From positions 1-64,000 of the forward strand of contig CAYTWT010000257.1 in NCBI GenBank assembly GCA_964442185.1: a stretch of 64,000 nt of DNA, written 5' to 3'. Both the position numbers and the translations under genes were made by a program. Shown one piece after another: positions 27,314 to 37,540 of the stretch (positions within the stretch are counted from its first letter, which is position 1; the number at the start of each line of letters is the position of its first letter). The notes beneath the pieces were generated by a model. That model ran no database searches, was not told the DNA's origin, and saw only the letters and a list, made by a program, of their open reading frames with translations. This DNA is from CADEEV01 sp964442185 (lineage in GTDB: Bacteria; Acidobacteriota; Vicinamibacteria; Fen-336).

Positions 27314-28095
27314 ACCTCCTCCGCCAGTGTGTCCCGGAGCCTTTCGAAGAAGAAGGCCCCGAACACATGAGCGACGACGGCGCAGAGGCCCGCCAGGGCG
27401 AGGCCGCTCCAGTGGTCGAAGGCGCCGTCGAAGAGGATCTGCTGGTACGAGACGAGGACGTGGGCCATCGGGTTCACGCGCAGCAGGTGTCTGAGGCCGC
27501 CGTGGGTGTCGTTGTACAGGTACAGGATGGGCGACGCGAAGAACCACAGGTGGAGGACATGGGCCAGGATGTTCTGGACATCGCGGAAGTGCACGGTCAG
27601 CGCGGAGACGAACAGGGACAGGCCGAGCGTGAAAACGAGTTGGACGAGCAGCGGCAGAGGCAGCAGCAGCGCCTCCCAGGTGAGCCGCCCGTTCCAGGCG
27701 AGGAAGCCGAGCAGGACCGGCAGGCCGAGGAGGAAGTGAGCCAAGTTCGACAGCACGGTAACCACCGTCAGGACCTCGGCGGGGAAGACCACCTTCTTGA
27801 TCAGGTTGCCCCCGGCGATCAGCGCGCCGGCGGATTCCGCGATCGACGCCTGGAAGAAGGTCCAGGGCAGGATCCCGCAGAACAGGAACACGAAGTACGG
27901 CTCCATGTTCGCCGAGCGTTTCACGGGTAGCATCACGGTGAAGACGATGCCGTACGTGAGCAGCAACAGGAGCGGGTTGATGAAGCTCCAGAAGAAACCG
28001 AGAACGCTGCCCCGGTAGCGCGCCTTGAGGTCGCGCGAGACGAGGCTCTGGATGAGGAGGCGGTAGCGGAAGAGCGTGCGGAGCTGCTCTATCAA
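27310..28095 (-). CDS. wzm: O-antigen-type ABC exporter permease
   Basis: Membrane half of the exporter formed with Wzt. The 261-residue ABC-2 type permease has about six helices and the family-typical start SLVSRDLKARYRGSVLGFFW, with AGGNLIKKVVFPAE in the middle. The start is TTG at 28095, which makes weak contact with a ribosome-binding site. It lies 9 nt after atpC, so polysaccharide export is probably co-transcribed with the ATPase genes. Confidence 0.94.
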   Translation of the reverse strand: MIEQLRTLFRYRLLIQSLVSRDLKARYRGSVLGFFWSFINPLLLLLTYGIVFTVMLPVKRSANMEPYFVFLFCGILPWTFFQASIAESAGALIAGGNLIKKVVFPAEVLTVVTVLSNLAHFLLGLPVLLGFLAWNGRLTWEALLLPLPLLVQLVFTLGLSLFVSALTVHFRDVQNILAHVLHLWFFASPILYLYNDTHGGLRHLLRVNPMAHVLVSYQQILFDGAFDHWSGLALAGLCAVVAHVFGAFFFERLRDTLAEEV

Positions 28096-28104
28096 CCCTG
28101 GTTG

Positions 28105-28521
28105 TTAGCCGCGCTCTGACCTGGCGACGGCCAGGCGCGTCACGGCCTTCACATAGTCCTTGTGCGCGTCCTCGTAACCCGCCTCTTGCGTGATCGATTT
28201 CAGGCGCTGGGCGGCGTGTTCCTTGGCCTTCTCGGCCCGCCCGACGTCGATGTCCTCAGCCCGCTCGCCGATTTCGGCCAGGATCCCGACGCGGTGGGGA
28301 AGTACTTCGCAGAAACCCCAAAAACAGCTCAGGCGTCGCGTTTCGGCGCCGAGGCGGTAGCTGATCTCGCCCGCGCCGAGCGTCGAAAGAAACGGCGTGT
28401 GGCCTGGGCGCACCCCGAAGTAACCCTGCTCGCCCGGCACGATCACCTCGTCAACGGGCTCTTTCAGCAACAGCCCCTCGGGCGTCACAATCTCGAGATC
28501 GAGCTTGCTTGGCAGGGCCAT
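28105..28521 (-). CDS. atpC: F1 ATP synthase epsilon subunit
   Basis: Couples the rotor to F1 and inhibits ATP hydrolysis. The 138-residue protein has the beta-sandwich N-domain (LEIVTPEGLLL, VPGEQGYFGVRPGHTPFL) and a two-helix C-domain (from about residue 90). It starts with ATG 4 nt downstream of atpD and closes the F1 set. Confidence 0.95.
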   Translation of the reverse strand: MALPSKLDLEIVTPEGLLLKEPVDEVIVPGEQGYFGVRPGHTPFLSTLGAGEISYRLGAETRRLSCFWGFCEVLPHRVGILAEIGERAEDIDVGRAEKAKEHAAQRLKSITQEAGYEDAHKDYVKAVTRLAVARSERG

Positions 28522-28525
28522 GGCG

Positions 28526-29962
<1,437 letters not shown>

Positions 29963-29976
29963 AAATCCTTCCGCGC

Positions 29977-30828
29977 TCAGGACCCCGCGCCCGACACCAC
30001 CTCGATGATCTCCTTGGTGATAGCAGCCTGGCGAACCTTGTTCATATAGAGGGTCAGGCGATCGATCATGTCGCTCGCGTTGCTCGTGGCGGCGTCCATG
30101 GCTGCCATCCGGGCGCCGTGCTCGGCCGCGGCCGACTCGAGCAGCGCTTGCCAGACCCGGGTCTCGACATACTTGGGCAAGAGCCTCTCGAAAATCCCCT
30201 TCGGGTCCGGCTCGTACAAATAGTCGAGGGCTGGGTCCGTCGGGTCGAGCGCAGCACCCTCGATCGGCAGCAGGCGGTCGACGACGATGCGCTGCTGGAT
30301 GACACTCTTGAACTCGTTGGAGACCAGGACCACCTGGTCCACTTCGCCCGAGGTGAAGGCGGCGATGAGTTCGCTGGCGATCTTCTGGGCGTGGCTGTAG
30401 CGCAGCGCCTGGAAGACCCCCACGGACTCGCTCTTCACGCGCACGGAGCGGCGCTTGAAGTAGTCGCGCCCCTTGCGGCCGATCAGGCTGATGCGGATGT
30501 CGCGGTCGCGGTTCTCCTCGAGGAAACGGGCCGCGCTGCGAATGATGTTGGCGTTGAAGCCGCCGCACAACCCCTTGTCCGAGGTCACGACCACCAGCAG
30601 GATGTTGCCGCCCTCGCGCTTCTCGAGCAGCGGGTGCGCCTCGGGCTGGGCCCGCGAGGCCATGCTGTTCAGGACTTCGAGCATCTTGCGCGCGTAGGGA
30701 CGGGCTCCGAACATGGCCTCCTGAGCACGCCGCAGCTTCGCTGCCGAAACCATCTTCATGGCCTTGGTGATCTGCTGCGTGCTCTTCACGCTGCGGATCC
30801 GGCGCCGGATGTCGAGCAAGGCGGGCAT
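29977..30828 (-). CDS. atpG: F1 ATP synthase gamma subunit
   Basis: Central rotor shaft. The 283-residue protein has the conserved long helices at both ends: MPALLDIRRRIRSVKSTQQITKAMKMVSAAKL begins the first (shown by RRRIRSVKSTQQITKAM) and MDAATSNASDMIDRLTL begins the last. SDKGLCGGFNANI is the family signature. It follows atpA after 89 nt. Confidence 0.97.
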   Translation of the reverse strand: MPALLDIRRRIRSVKSTQQITKAMKMVSAAKLRRAQEAMFGARPYARKMLEVLNSMASRAQPEAHPLLEKREGGNILLVVVTSDKGLCGGFNANIIRSAARFLEENRDRDIRISLIGRKGRDYFKRRSVRVKSESVGVFQALRYSHAQKIASELIAAFTSGEVDQVVLVSNEFKSVIQQRIVVDRLLPIEGAALDPTDPALDYLYEPDPKGIFERLLPKYVETRVWQALLESAAAEHGARMAAMDAATSNASDMIDRLTLYMNKVRQAAITKEIIEVVSGAGS

Positions 30829-30917
30829 CGTCTAACCGCGTCCTGGCTCCGGCCGGGCCTTCATCCAGACGTCTCGACTCGGCGGCAAGCAGCCTCCGCT
30901 GCGGCAAACGCCATGGC

Positions 30918-32438
<1,521 letters not shown>

Positions 32439-32449
32439 CAATGCTCTCC

Positions 32450-32998
32450 CTATGCTCCCGCGAGACTCGCGCCGAGCGCCTTCAGGCGACCCCGCACGGA
32501 ACCGTCGTAGTGGCGCCCGCCGAGCTTCACTAGCACGCCGCCGAGCAGCTCCGGGTCGAGGCTCGCGTCGATCTCGACGTCCCTGCCCGTGGCCTTGCGC
32601 AGCGCAGCTTCGAGCGCCGCCCGCTGTTCCTCGTCGAGCGCGGCCGCGGTGACGACCTCCACGGCCGCGACATTCTCATGGACGAGAAGCAGCGCGCGAT
32701 AGGCGGCGGCAATCGCCGGCAGAAGCTCAAGGCGGTCACGCTCGGCGAGCAGGCTCATCAGGCGCCGGAAGATCACGCTGGCACCCGGCTCGGACCATAC
32801 GGCAAGCGCCAGCTTCTTCTTGCGCTCCGCGCTGAGCCCGCGGCTGCCGAAGGCCGCGCGCAAGTCGGCGCTCGTGCCGAGCAGCGTCGCGGCAGCTTCG
32901 AGTTCACGGCGCACGGCCACAGGGTCGCCCTGGGCTAGCGCCACGTCCAGCAGCGCCCGGGCGTAGCGGCGCGAGGCGCTAGCCGACAGTCTTTTCAT
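32450..32998 (-). CDS. atpH: F1 ATP synthase delta subunit
   Basis: Connects the top of F1 to the peripheral stalk. The 182-residue protein has a helical N-domain (SRRYARALLDVALAQ) and a C-terminal region with GRDVEIDASLDPELLGGVLVKLGG. The ATG at 32998 is chosen by homology; the frame is open a little upstream. In related genomes one or two b-subunit genes (atpF) normally precede it, but here selD lies upstream, so the Fo genes must be elsewhere. Confidence 0.95.
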   Translation of the reverse strand: MKRLSASASRRYARALLDVALAQGDPVAVRRELEAAATLLGTSADLRAAFGSRGLSAERKKKLALAVWSEPGASVIFRRLMSLLAERDRLELLPAIAAAYRALLLVHENVAAVEVVTAAALDEEQRAALEAALRKATGRDVEIDASLDPELLGGVLVKLGGRHYDGSVRGRLKALGASLAGA

Positions 32999-33042
32999 TT
33001 TCGCTGCGTTGCTCCCTGATTCGCCTGCTCTTAGGGCGGCGA

Positions 33043-33072
33043 AATGTAGCACGCGACGCGGCGCGGCGTCAA
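33043..33072 (-). promoter_or_regulatory. Promoter for atpHAGDC
   Basis: On the minus strand TTGACG (33072-33067), an 18-nt spacer and TACATT (33048-33043) lie 45 nt before atpH, in the short gap behind selD. A promoter here would let the ATPase run be expressed apart from selD. Confidence 0.5.
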
Positions 33073-33086
33073 AGCTGTGGCGCCTT

Positions 33087-34124
33087 CTAGATGAGGACGA
33101 TGGGCCGCTCGGCTTCGGCCGCCACGCGGCCGATCACGCGGGCGGCTTCCAGCTCCGCGAGCAGGCTGGGGACGGCGTCCGGGGGCACCGGCAGCAACAG
33201 GCCGCCCGAGGTTTGCGGGTCGTAGACGAGCGCGCGAAGGGCTTCGTCGGGGTCGCCGCGGTCTAGGACTCTCGCCTCGTAGGCGCGGCGATTCGCCTTG
33301 AGCCCGCCTGGTTGGAACGCGAGCGCCAGCTCGCGTGCCCCGGGAAGCAGCGGCAGCTCGGCGAGGCGAAGCTCGAGGCTCACCTGACTTTCGCGGGCGA
33401 GGCTCCAGCCGTGGCCGATCAAGCCGAATCCCGTCACGTCGGTGGCGCCACGTACGCCCAGGCGCAGGGCCGTGGTCGCGGCGATGCGGTTGAGCGTGGC
33501 CATCGACCGCGTCGACGCAACCACCGCCTCGTCGGGTGCCTGGCCGGCCTTGAGCGCCGTGGCGATGACGCCGGTGCCCAGCGCTTTGGTGAGGACGAGC
33601 ACGTCTCCGGGCGCGGCGCCGGCGTTCGAGAGTACGCGGGCGGGGTCGACGAGCCCGGTGATCGCGTAGCCGAACTTGATCTCGGGATCACGGATCGTGT
33701 GGCCGCCGAGCAGGACGCAGCCGGCCTCGCGTAGCTTGTCTTGTCCGCCGCGCACGATGGCGGCAGCCCACTCGATCGGGAAATCGGCTTCGGGAAATGC
33801 TGCGATCGAGAGCGCCGTCAGCGGGCGCCCGCCCATCGCATAGACGTCGGACAGCGCATTGGCCGCGGCGATCTGGCCGAAGGCATACGGGTCGTCCACG
33901 ACCGGCGTGAAGAAGTCCACGGTCTGGACCAGCGCCGTGTGGTCGTCGAGACGGTAGACCCCGGCGTCGTCTCCCGTCTCGAAGCCGACGAGGACCCGCG
34001 GGTCGTTCGAACGTTCTAGGCCGCCCAGCACCTGGGCGAGCTCGGCGGGGCCGAGCTTGCTCGCTCAACCCGCGCAGGCGACCCGCTCGGTGAGCCGCAG
34101 GATCCTTTCGCGCTGGTCTGTCAT
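33087..34124 (-). CDS. selD: Selenophosphate synthetase, itself a selenoprotein
   Basis: Makes selenophosphate from selenide and ATP for selenocysteine and selenouridine synthesis. The visible uninterrupted frame starts only at about residue 32, but an ATG at 34124 opens the same frame, reading MTDQRERILRLTERVACAG, then TGA (34067-34065), then ASKLGPAELAQVLGG. The TGA sits three residues before the conserved lysine, the place of catalytic Cys17 in E. coli SelD, so it is read as selenocysteine 20. The rest shows the family's ATP-binding part (GFETGDDAGVY, VDFFTPVVDDPY, AANALSDVYAMGG) and YDPQTSGGLL. The full product is 345 residues. A hairpin follows the TGA. It lies 13 nt behind the bactofilin gene, in a short AT-rich gap with no clear ribosome-binding site. 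Confidence 0.92.
34039..34067 (-). promoter_or_regulatory. Candidate bacterial SECIS hairpin in selD
   Basis: Seven nt after the TGA the mRNA can form a perfect 8-bp stem, AGCUCGGC (34057-34050) with GCCGAGCU (34046-34039), closed by a CCC loop. Location directly behind the UGA is what SelB-dependent decoding in bacteria needs. The minimal loop lacks the guanine usually seen in the apical loop, unless the closing pair opens, so fine structure is uncertain. Confidence 0.6.
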
Positions 34125-34137
34125 GATATATAAGAAA

Positions 34138-34554
34138 CTATAGCGGTCGGGGGCTCTCGGCCGCCGTCTTGGGGCTCACCGGCGCGGCGCTCAGCGGCTG
34201 CCGCGCGGCCGTCGACATCGCGCAGTCACCGGAGAAGAAGGCCCCGTCCTCGATCACGAGCTTCGGGGAGACGAGCGTGCCCGTGACCCGCGCACCGGCC
34301 AGGAGCTCGATACGCTGCCGCCCGATGACGTGACCTGCCACCTGACCACGGATCGACACCACCCCGCAATCGATGTCTGCCTCGACGCGCCCCGACTCCC
34401 CCACGACCAGTGTGTTCTCGGAGACGATCTTGCCGCGAACGCGGCCGTCGACCCGGTAGGTGTTGCGAAAGCGCAACTCCCCGAGGAACTCCGTGCCCTC
34501 GTCCATGAAGCCGTTCAGTTCCTCGGCCGCGCCGAGGCCCTTGAGCTTGAGCAT
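34138..34554 (-). CDS. bacM: Bactofilin
   Basis: Polymer-forming cytoskeletal protein. The 138-residue product has the right-handed beta-helix core with hydrophobic repeats (FRNTYRVDGRVRGKIVSENTLV, seen in part as RVDGRVRGKIVS, and VVGESGRVEADIDCGVVSI) and short disordered ends. In Myxococcus, BacM-type proteins lie next to parAB and help position ParB-parS; the same adjacency is seen here. The start may be ATG 34554 or GTG 34557; neither has a good ribosome-binding site. Confidence 0.92.
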   Translation of the reverse strand: MLKLKGLGAAEELNGFMDEGTEFLGELRFRNTYRVDGRVRGKIVSENTLVVGESGRVEADIDCGVVSIRGQVAGHVIGRQRIELLAGARVTGTLVSPKLVIEDGAFFSGDCAMSTAARQPLSAAPVSPKTAAESPRPL

Positions 34555-34611
34555 CACGAGTCAGGGTAGCACGGGCGGATCCGCGCCCGGGAAGGCGGCC
34601 CGCTTGGAACC

Positions 34612-35460
34612 CTAGCGCGCTCGCGAGAGGCGCAGGATGAGGTCGAAGAGGCGGTTGAGCTCGCTCTCGCTGCTGAAGGCAATTCGCAGCGCGCCGCCCT
34701 TGCCGCGCCGGGCGATCTGGACCTTGGCGCCGAGTGCTCCGCGCAGCCGCTCCTCGGCGGCCCGGGTGTTGGGGTCCTTGCGACCCGGAGCCTTGCGCGG
34801 GGCGCGCAGCAGCGCCACGCGCCGCTCGACCTCGCGGACCGAGAGACCCTTGCGCGCGGCCTCACGACCCAGCGCGACCTGGTCGCCCGTGTGCTCGAGG
34901 GCGAGCAAGGCTCGCACGTGGCCGGCGTCGAGATCCCCCGCCGCCAGCAACTCGCGGACCTCGCGTGGCGCCCGGAGCAGCCGCAGCGTGTTCGCGACTG
35001 TGGCGCGATCGCGTCCCACCTTCTGGGCGATCTGCTCCTGGGTCAGGCGCAGCTCTTCCTGGAGGCGGTGAAACGCCTGCGCCTCCTCGAGGGCCGAAAG
35101 CTCCTCGCGCTGGATGTTCTCGACGAGAGCGAGCTCCAGAAGCTCCGCGTCGGGCACTTCGCGAACCGTGACCGGTACGCGGCTGAGCCCGGCCTTCTGG
35201 GCGGCCCGCCAGCGCCGCTCCCCGGCGATGATCTGATAGCCATCGCCCCGCCGGCGGACCAGGATCGGCTGCACCAGGCCGCTCGCGCGGATCGAGGCCG
35301 CCAGTTCGTCGAGGCGGGTCGCGTCCATGCTGGAGCGCGGCTGGAAAGGGTTCGGCGAAAGTCGCTCCAACGCCACCTCGGAACTGGCGGTGGTTCCCTC
35401 CGCAGGGTCAGGGTCTGGCAGCAGCGCTGCGAGCCCCTTCCCCAGCGCCTTTCGCTTCAT
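34612..35460 (-). CDS. parB: Chromosome partition protein ParB
   Basis: CTP-dependent DNA clamp that loads at parS and spreads. The 282-residue protein has the N-terminal ParA-interacting start (ALGKGLAALLP), the CTP-binding NPFQPR and GERRWRAAQ boxes, the helix-turn-helix TQEQIAQKVGRDRATVANTL and a C-terminal dimer domain. Its ATG overlaps the parA stop by 4 nt (ATGA). Confidence 0.97.
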   Translation of the reverse strand: MKRKALGKGLAALLPDPDPAEGTTASSEVALERLSPNPFQPRSSMDATRLDELAASIRASGLVQPILVRRRGDGYQIIAGERRWRAAQKAGLSRVPVTVREVPDAELLELALVENIQREELSALEEAQAFHRLQEELRLTQEQIAQKVGRDRATVANTLRLLRAPREVRELLAAGDLDAGHVRALLALEHTGDQVALGREAARKGLSVREVERRVALLRAPRKAPGRKDPNTRAAEERLRGALGAKVQIARRGKGGALRIAFSSESELNRLFDLILRLSRAR

Positions 35461-36212
35461 GCCATCAGCTCCTTGGCTAGCTCCAAGTAGGCCTCGGCGC
35501 CCCGCGACCGGATGTCGTAGAGCAGGATCGGCTTACCAAAGCTGGGAGCCTCGGCGAGTCGTACGCTTCTCGGGATCGTCGTCTGGAACACCTTGTTCTT
35601 GAAGTGGTCACGGATCTCGTTCATCACCTGGTGGGTCAGGTTTGTGCGCTCGTCCACCATCGTCAGCAGCACACCCAGCACCTCCAGCCCCGGGTTGAGT
35701 GCCCGCCGCACGCGCTCACGCGTGCTCATCAGCTCGGCGATCCCCTCGAGGGCGAAGTACTCGCACTGCAGGGGGATCAGCAGGCTGTGGGCGGCCGTCA
35801 GGGCGTTCACGGTCAACAGGCCCAGGCTAGGCGGGCAATCGATGAGCACGTCGTCGAAACGGGGCAGCAGCGGACCGAGCGCCTGCTTGAGGCGGAACTC
35901 GCGGGCGGGCAGCGGGACCAGCTCAACCTCGGCCCCGGTCAGGTTCCGGTCGGAGGGGAAGAGTTTCAGGTGGGTCAGTTCGGTGTCGACGAGCAGGCCT
36001 TCGGCGGGCTCCTGGTTGATGAGCGCCTCGTACAGGCCGCGCCTTGGCTCGCGGCTCTTGCGGCCCAGGCCCGATGTTAGGTTGCCCTGGGGATCAGCGT
36101 CGACCGCCAGCACGCGCCGCTCGGCGGCGGCGAGGCTCGCGGCCAGGTTGATGGCGGTCGTGGTCTTGCCGACTCCGCCCTTCTGGTTGGCGATGGCGAT
36201 GATGCGGGTCAA
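35457..36212 (-). CDS. parA: Chromosome partition ATPase ParA (Soj)
   Basis: Deviant Walker A ATPase that moves ParB-parS complexes. The 251-residue protein has KGGVGKTTT (residues 11-19), VDADPQGNLTSGLG, IDCPPSLGLLT and the ParA ending region. The long open frame upstream overlaps rsmG without homology. Homology begins at a TTG (36212) reading TRIIAIANQKGG, with GAAGG about 10 nt before. A parS site lies 50 nt upstream. Confidence 0.95.
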   Translation of the reverse strand: MTRIIAIANQKGGVGKTTTAINLAASLAAAERRVLAVDADPQGNLTSGLGRKSREPRRGLYEALINQEPAEGLLVDTELTHLKLFPSDRNLTGAEVELVPLPAREFRLKQALGPLLPRFDDVLIDCPPSLGLLTVNALTAAHSLLIPLQCEYFALEGIAELMSTRERVRRALNPGLEVLGVLLTMVDERTNLTHQVMNEIRDHFKNKVFQTTIPRSVRLAEAPSFGKPILLYDIRSRGAEAYLELAKELMA

Positions 36213-36246
36213 GTGCTGGGTGCCCTTCGAGGCGGCGGAGGATAGC

Positions 36247-36277
36247 ACGTTCCGCCGGGAACGTTTCACGTGGAACA
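36247..36277. promoter_or_regulatory. parS site with an adjacent palindrome
   Basis: CGTTTCACGTGGAACA at 36262-36277 matches the parS consensus TGTTTCACGTGAAACA with two changes. Its left end overlaps a separate perfect inverted repeat, ACGTTCC-GCCG-GGAACGT (36247-36264). Both lie between rsmG and parA, about 4 kb from the likely origin, as expected for an origin-proximal centromere. Confidence 0.8.
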
Positions 36278-36286
36278 AGGCGCTTC

Positions 36287-36838
36287 TCAGGGGCGGCGGC
36301 GCAGGACGTGGACTGGGCCCGGCAGGCGGGCCTCGGCCTCGAACGGCGCCACGGGCAGCGGCATCGGCCCGAACACCAGCAGCCGTCCGCCCGGCGCCAC
36401 CAGCGCGCCCAGCTCGCCGAGCGGCAAGGCCAACGCCCGGAGCGTGACGGTGGCGCCGGCGGGTCCGGTGTAGGTGTCGTGGCGCGCACGCAGCACCTCG
36501 ACGTCGGGGCGGCCCCCGGCGCGCGCCGCTTCCCGCAGGAAGGCCCAGCGCCTGGTCCGGGGCTCGAGCAGCGTGGCGGGGAGCTCGGGCCGGAGCAGCG
36601 CCAGCACGAGGCCAGGCGAGCCGTTGCCCGAACCGATATCGAGGAGCCGGCCGGCTACCAGCGCTGCTGCTGACAGGACCGGCGCCACCAGGAAGCGAAC
36701 CCGTTCGTCGGGCGTGCGCGCCCCCGTCAGGTTGACGCGGGCGCTCCAGGCGGCCAGCAGGTCGAGATAGCTTGCCAGGCGCTCGCGGGCGGCGCCCTCG
36801 AGCCCGAGGGCCGAGAGGGCCGCCGCGTGGGGGCTCAC
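36287..36838 (-). CDS. rsmG: 16S rRNA m7G527 methyltransferase RsmG (GidB)
   Basis: Methylates G527 of 16S rRNA using S-adenosylmethionine. The 183-residue protein has NLTGARTPDE near the start and the SAM-binding LLDIGSGNGSPGL, with LEPRTRRWAFLREA following. It is slightly shorter than the E. coli protein (207 aa). It starts with GTG at 36838, overlapping the jag stop (GTGA). mnmE and mnmG, which usually stand between jag and rsmG, are absent here. Confidence 0.93.
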   Translation of the reverse strand: MSPHAAALSALGLEGAARERLASYLDLLAAWSARVNLTGARTPDERVRFLVAPVLSAAALVAGRLLDIGSGNGSPGLVLALLRPELPATLLEPRTRRWAFLREAARAGGRPDVEVLRARHDTYTGPAGATVTLRALALPLGELGALVAPGGRLLVFGPMPLPVAPFEAEARLPGPVHVLRRRP

Positions 36839-37536
36839 CCCTTCGGGGCTTCGGCAGGGGCGATCGTGACGCGCCGGGCCGCCCCCTCCCCCACGCTGAA
36901 CGTCTGAACCCCTGGCTCGCTGGCGAGCGCCACGTGCACGAGCCGGCGCTCGTAGGAATTGAGCGGGCCGGTCTCGCGCGGGGTCCCGCTGCTGCGAACC
37001 TCGGCCGCAAGGGTCAGGGCGCGGTCCGTGATCCGGGCCTCGCGCGCCTGGCGGTAGCCCTCGGCGTCCACCACGAGCCGCTGCTCGAGGTGGTCGGCCG
37101 CGATCCGTTGGAACAGATGCTCCAGCGCCTGCAGCCGTTCCCCATCCGCGGCGAGCAGAAACTCGGAGGCGCCGGAGAGGCGCACGACCAGCGTCTGCGC
37201 GTCTTTCTCCTCGAAGCACGCCTCGAGCGACAGGCCGGCGGCCCGGCCCAGCTCGGCGACCAGGCGCAGCAGCGTCTCGCGCACCGCCTCTGGCGCCTCC
37301 GTGGGCGGCGCGGGGCGAGCGGGGGCGAGCGGGGCCGCCAGCGAGCGCTGAGGCGTCGGCGGGGGCGCCCCCAGCAGCACGGCGATGCGGGCGGAAGTCG
37401 GGCTCCGACCCGGACCCCCGGCCTTGCCCGGGTCGAGGACCACGAAGCGCAGCTTCTCGGGCGTGAGACCCAGGGCCTCGGCGGCCGCTTCGACGGCCGA
37501 GGGAACGTCGGGTCCGGCGAAAACTGGATCCTTCAT
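36835..37536 (-). CDS. jag: RNA-binding protein Jag/KhpB
   Basis: RNA-binding regulator linked to cell elongation. The 233-residue protein has a Jag-N domain (SAVEAAAEALGLTPEKL, about 10-50), a proline/alanine-rich linker, a KH domain (about 85-160) and an R3H domain whose core RRLVH lies in PLNSYERRLVHVAL. The ATG at 37536 is chosen because Jag-N starts there and AGGGA lies before it. It begins 4 nt after yidC. Confidence 0.88.
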   Translation of the reverse strand: MKDPVFAGPDVPSAVEAAAEALGLTPEKLRFVVLDPGKAGGPGRSPTSARIAVLLGAPPPTPQRSLAAPLAPARPAPPTEAPEAVRETLLRLVAELGRAAGLSLEACFEEKDAQTLVVRLSGASEFLLAADGERLQALEHLFQRIAADHLEQRLVVDAEGYRQAREARITDRALTLAAEVRSSGTPRETGPLNSYERRLVHVALASEPGVQTFSVGEGAARRVTIAPAEAPKG

Positions 37537-37540
37537 GTCC

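Noticed and set aside
33087..34031. selD as a shorter 314-residue gene
   Set aside because: It would lack the catalytic residue; the upstream in-frame sequence across the TGA is clearly SelD.
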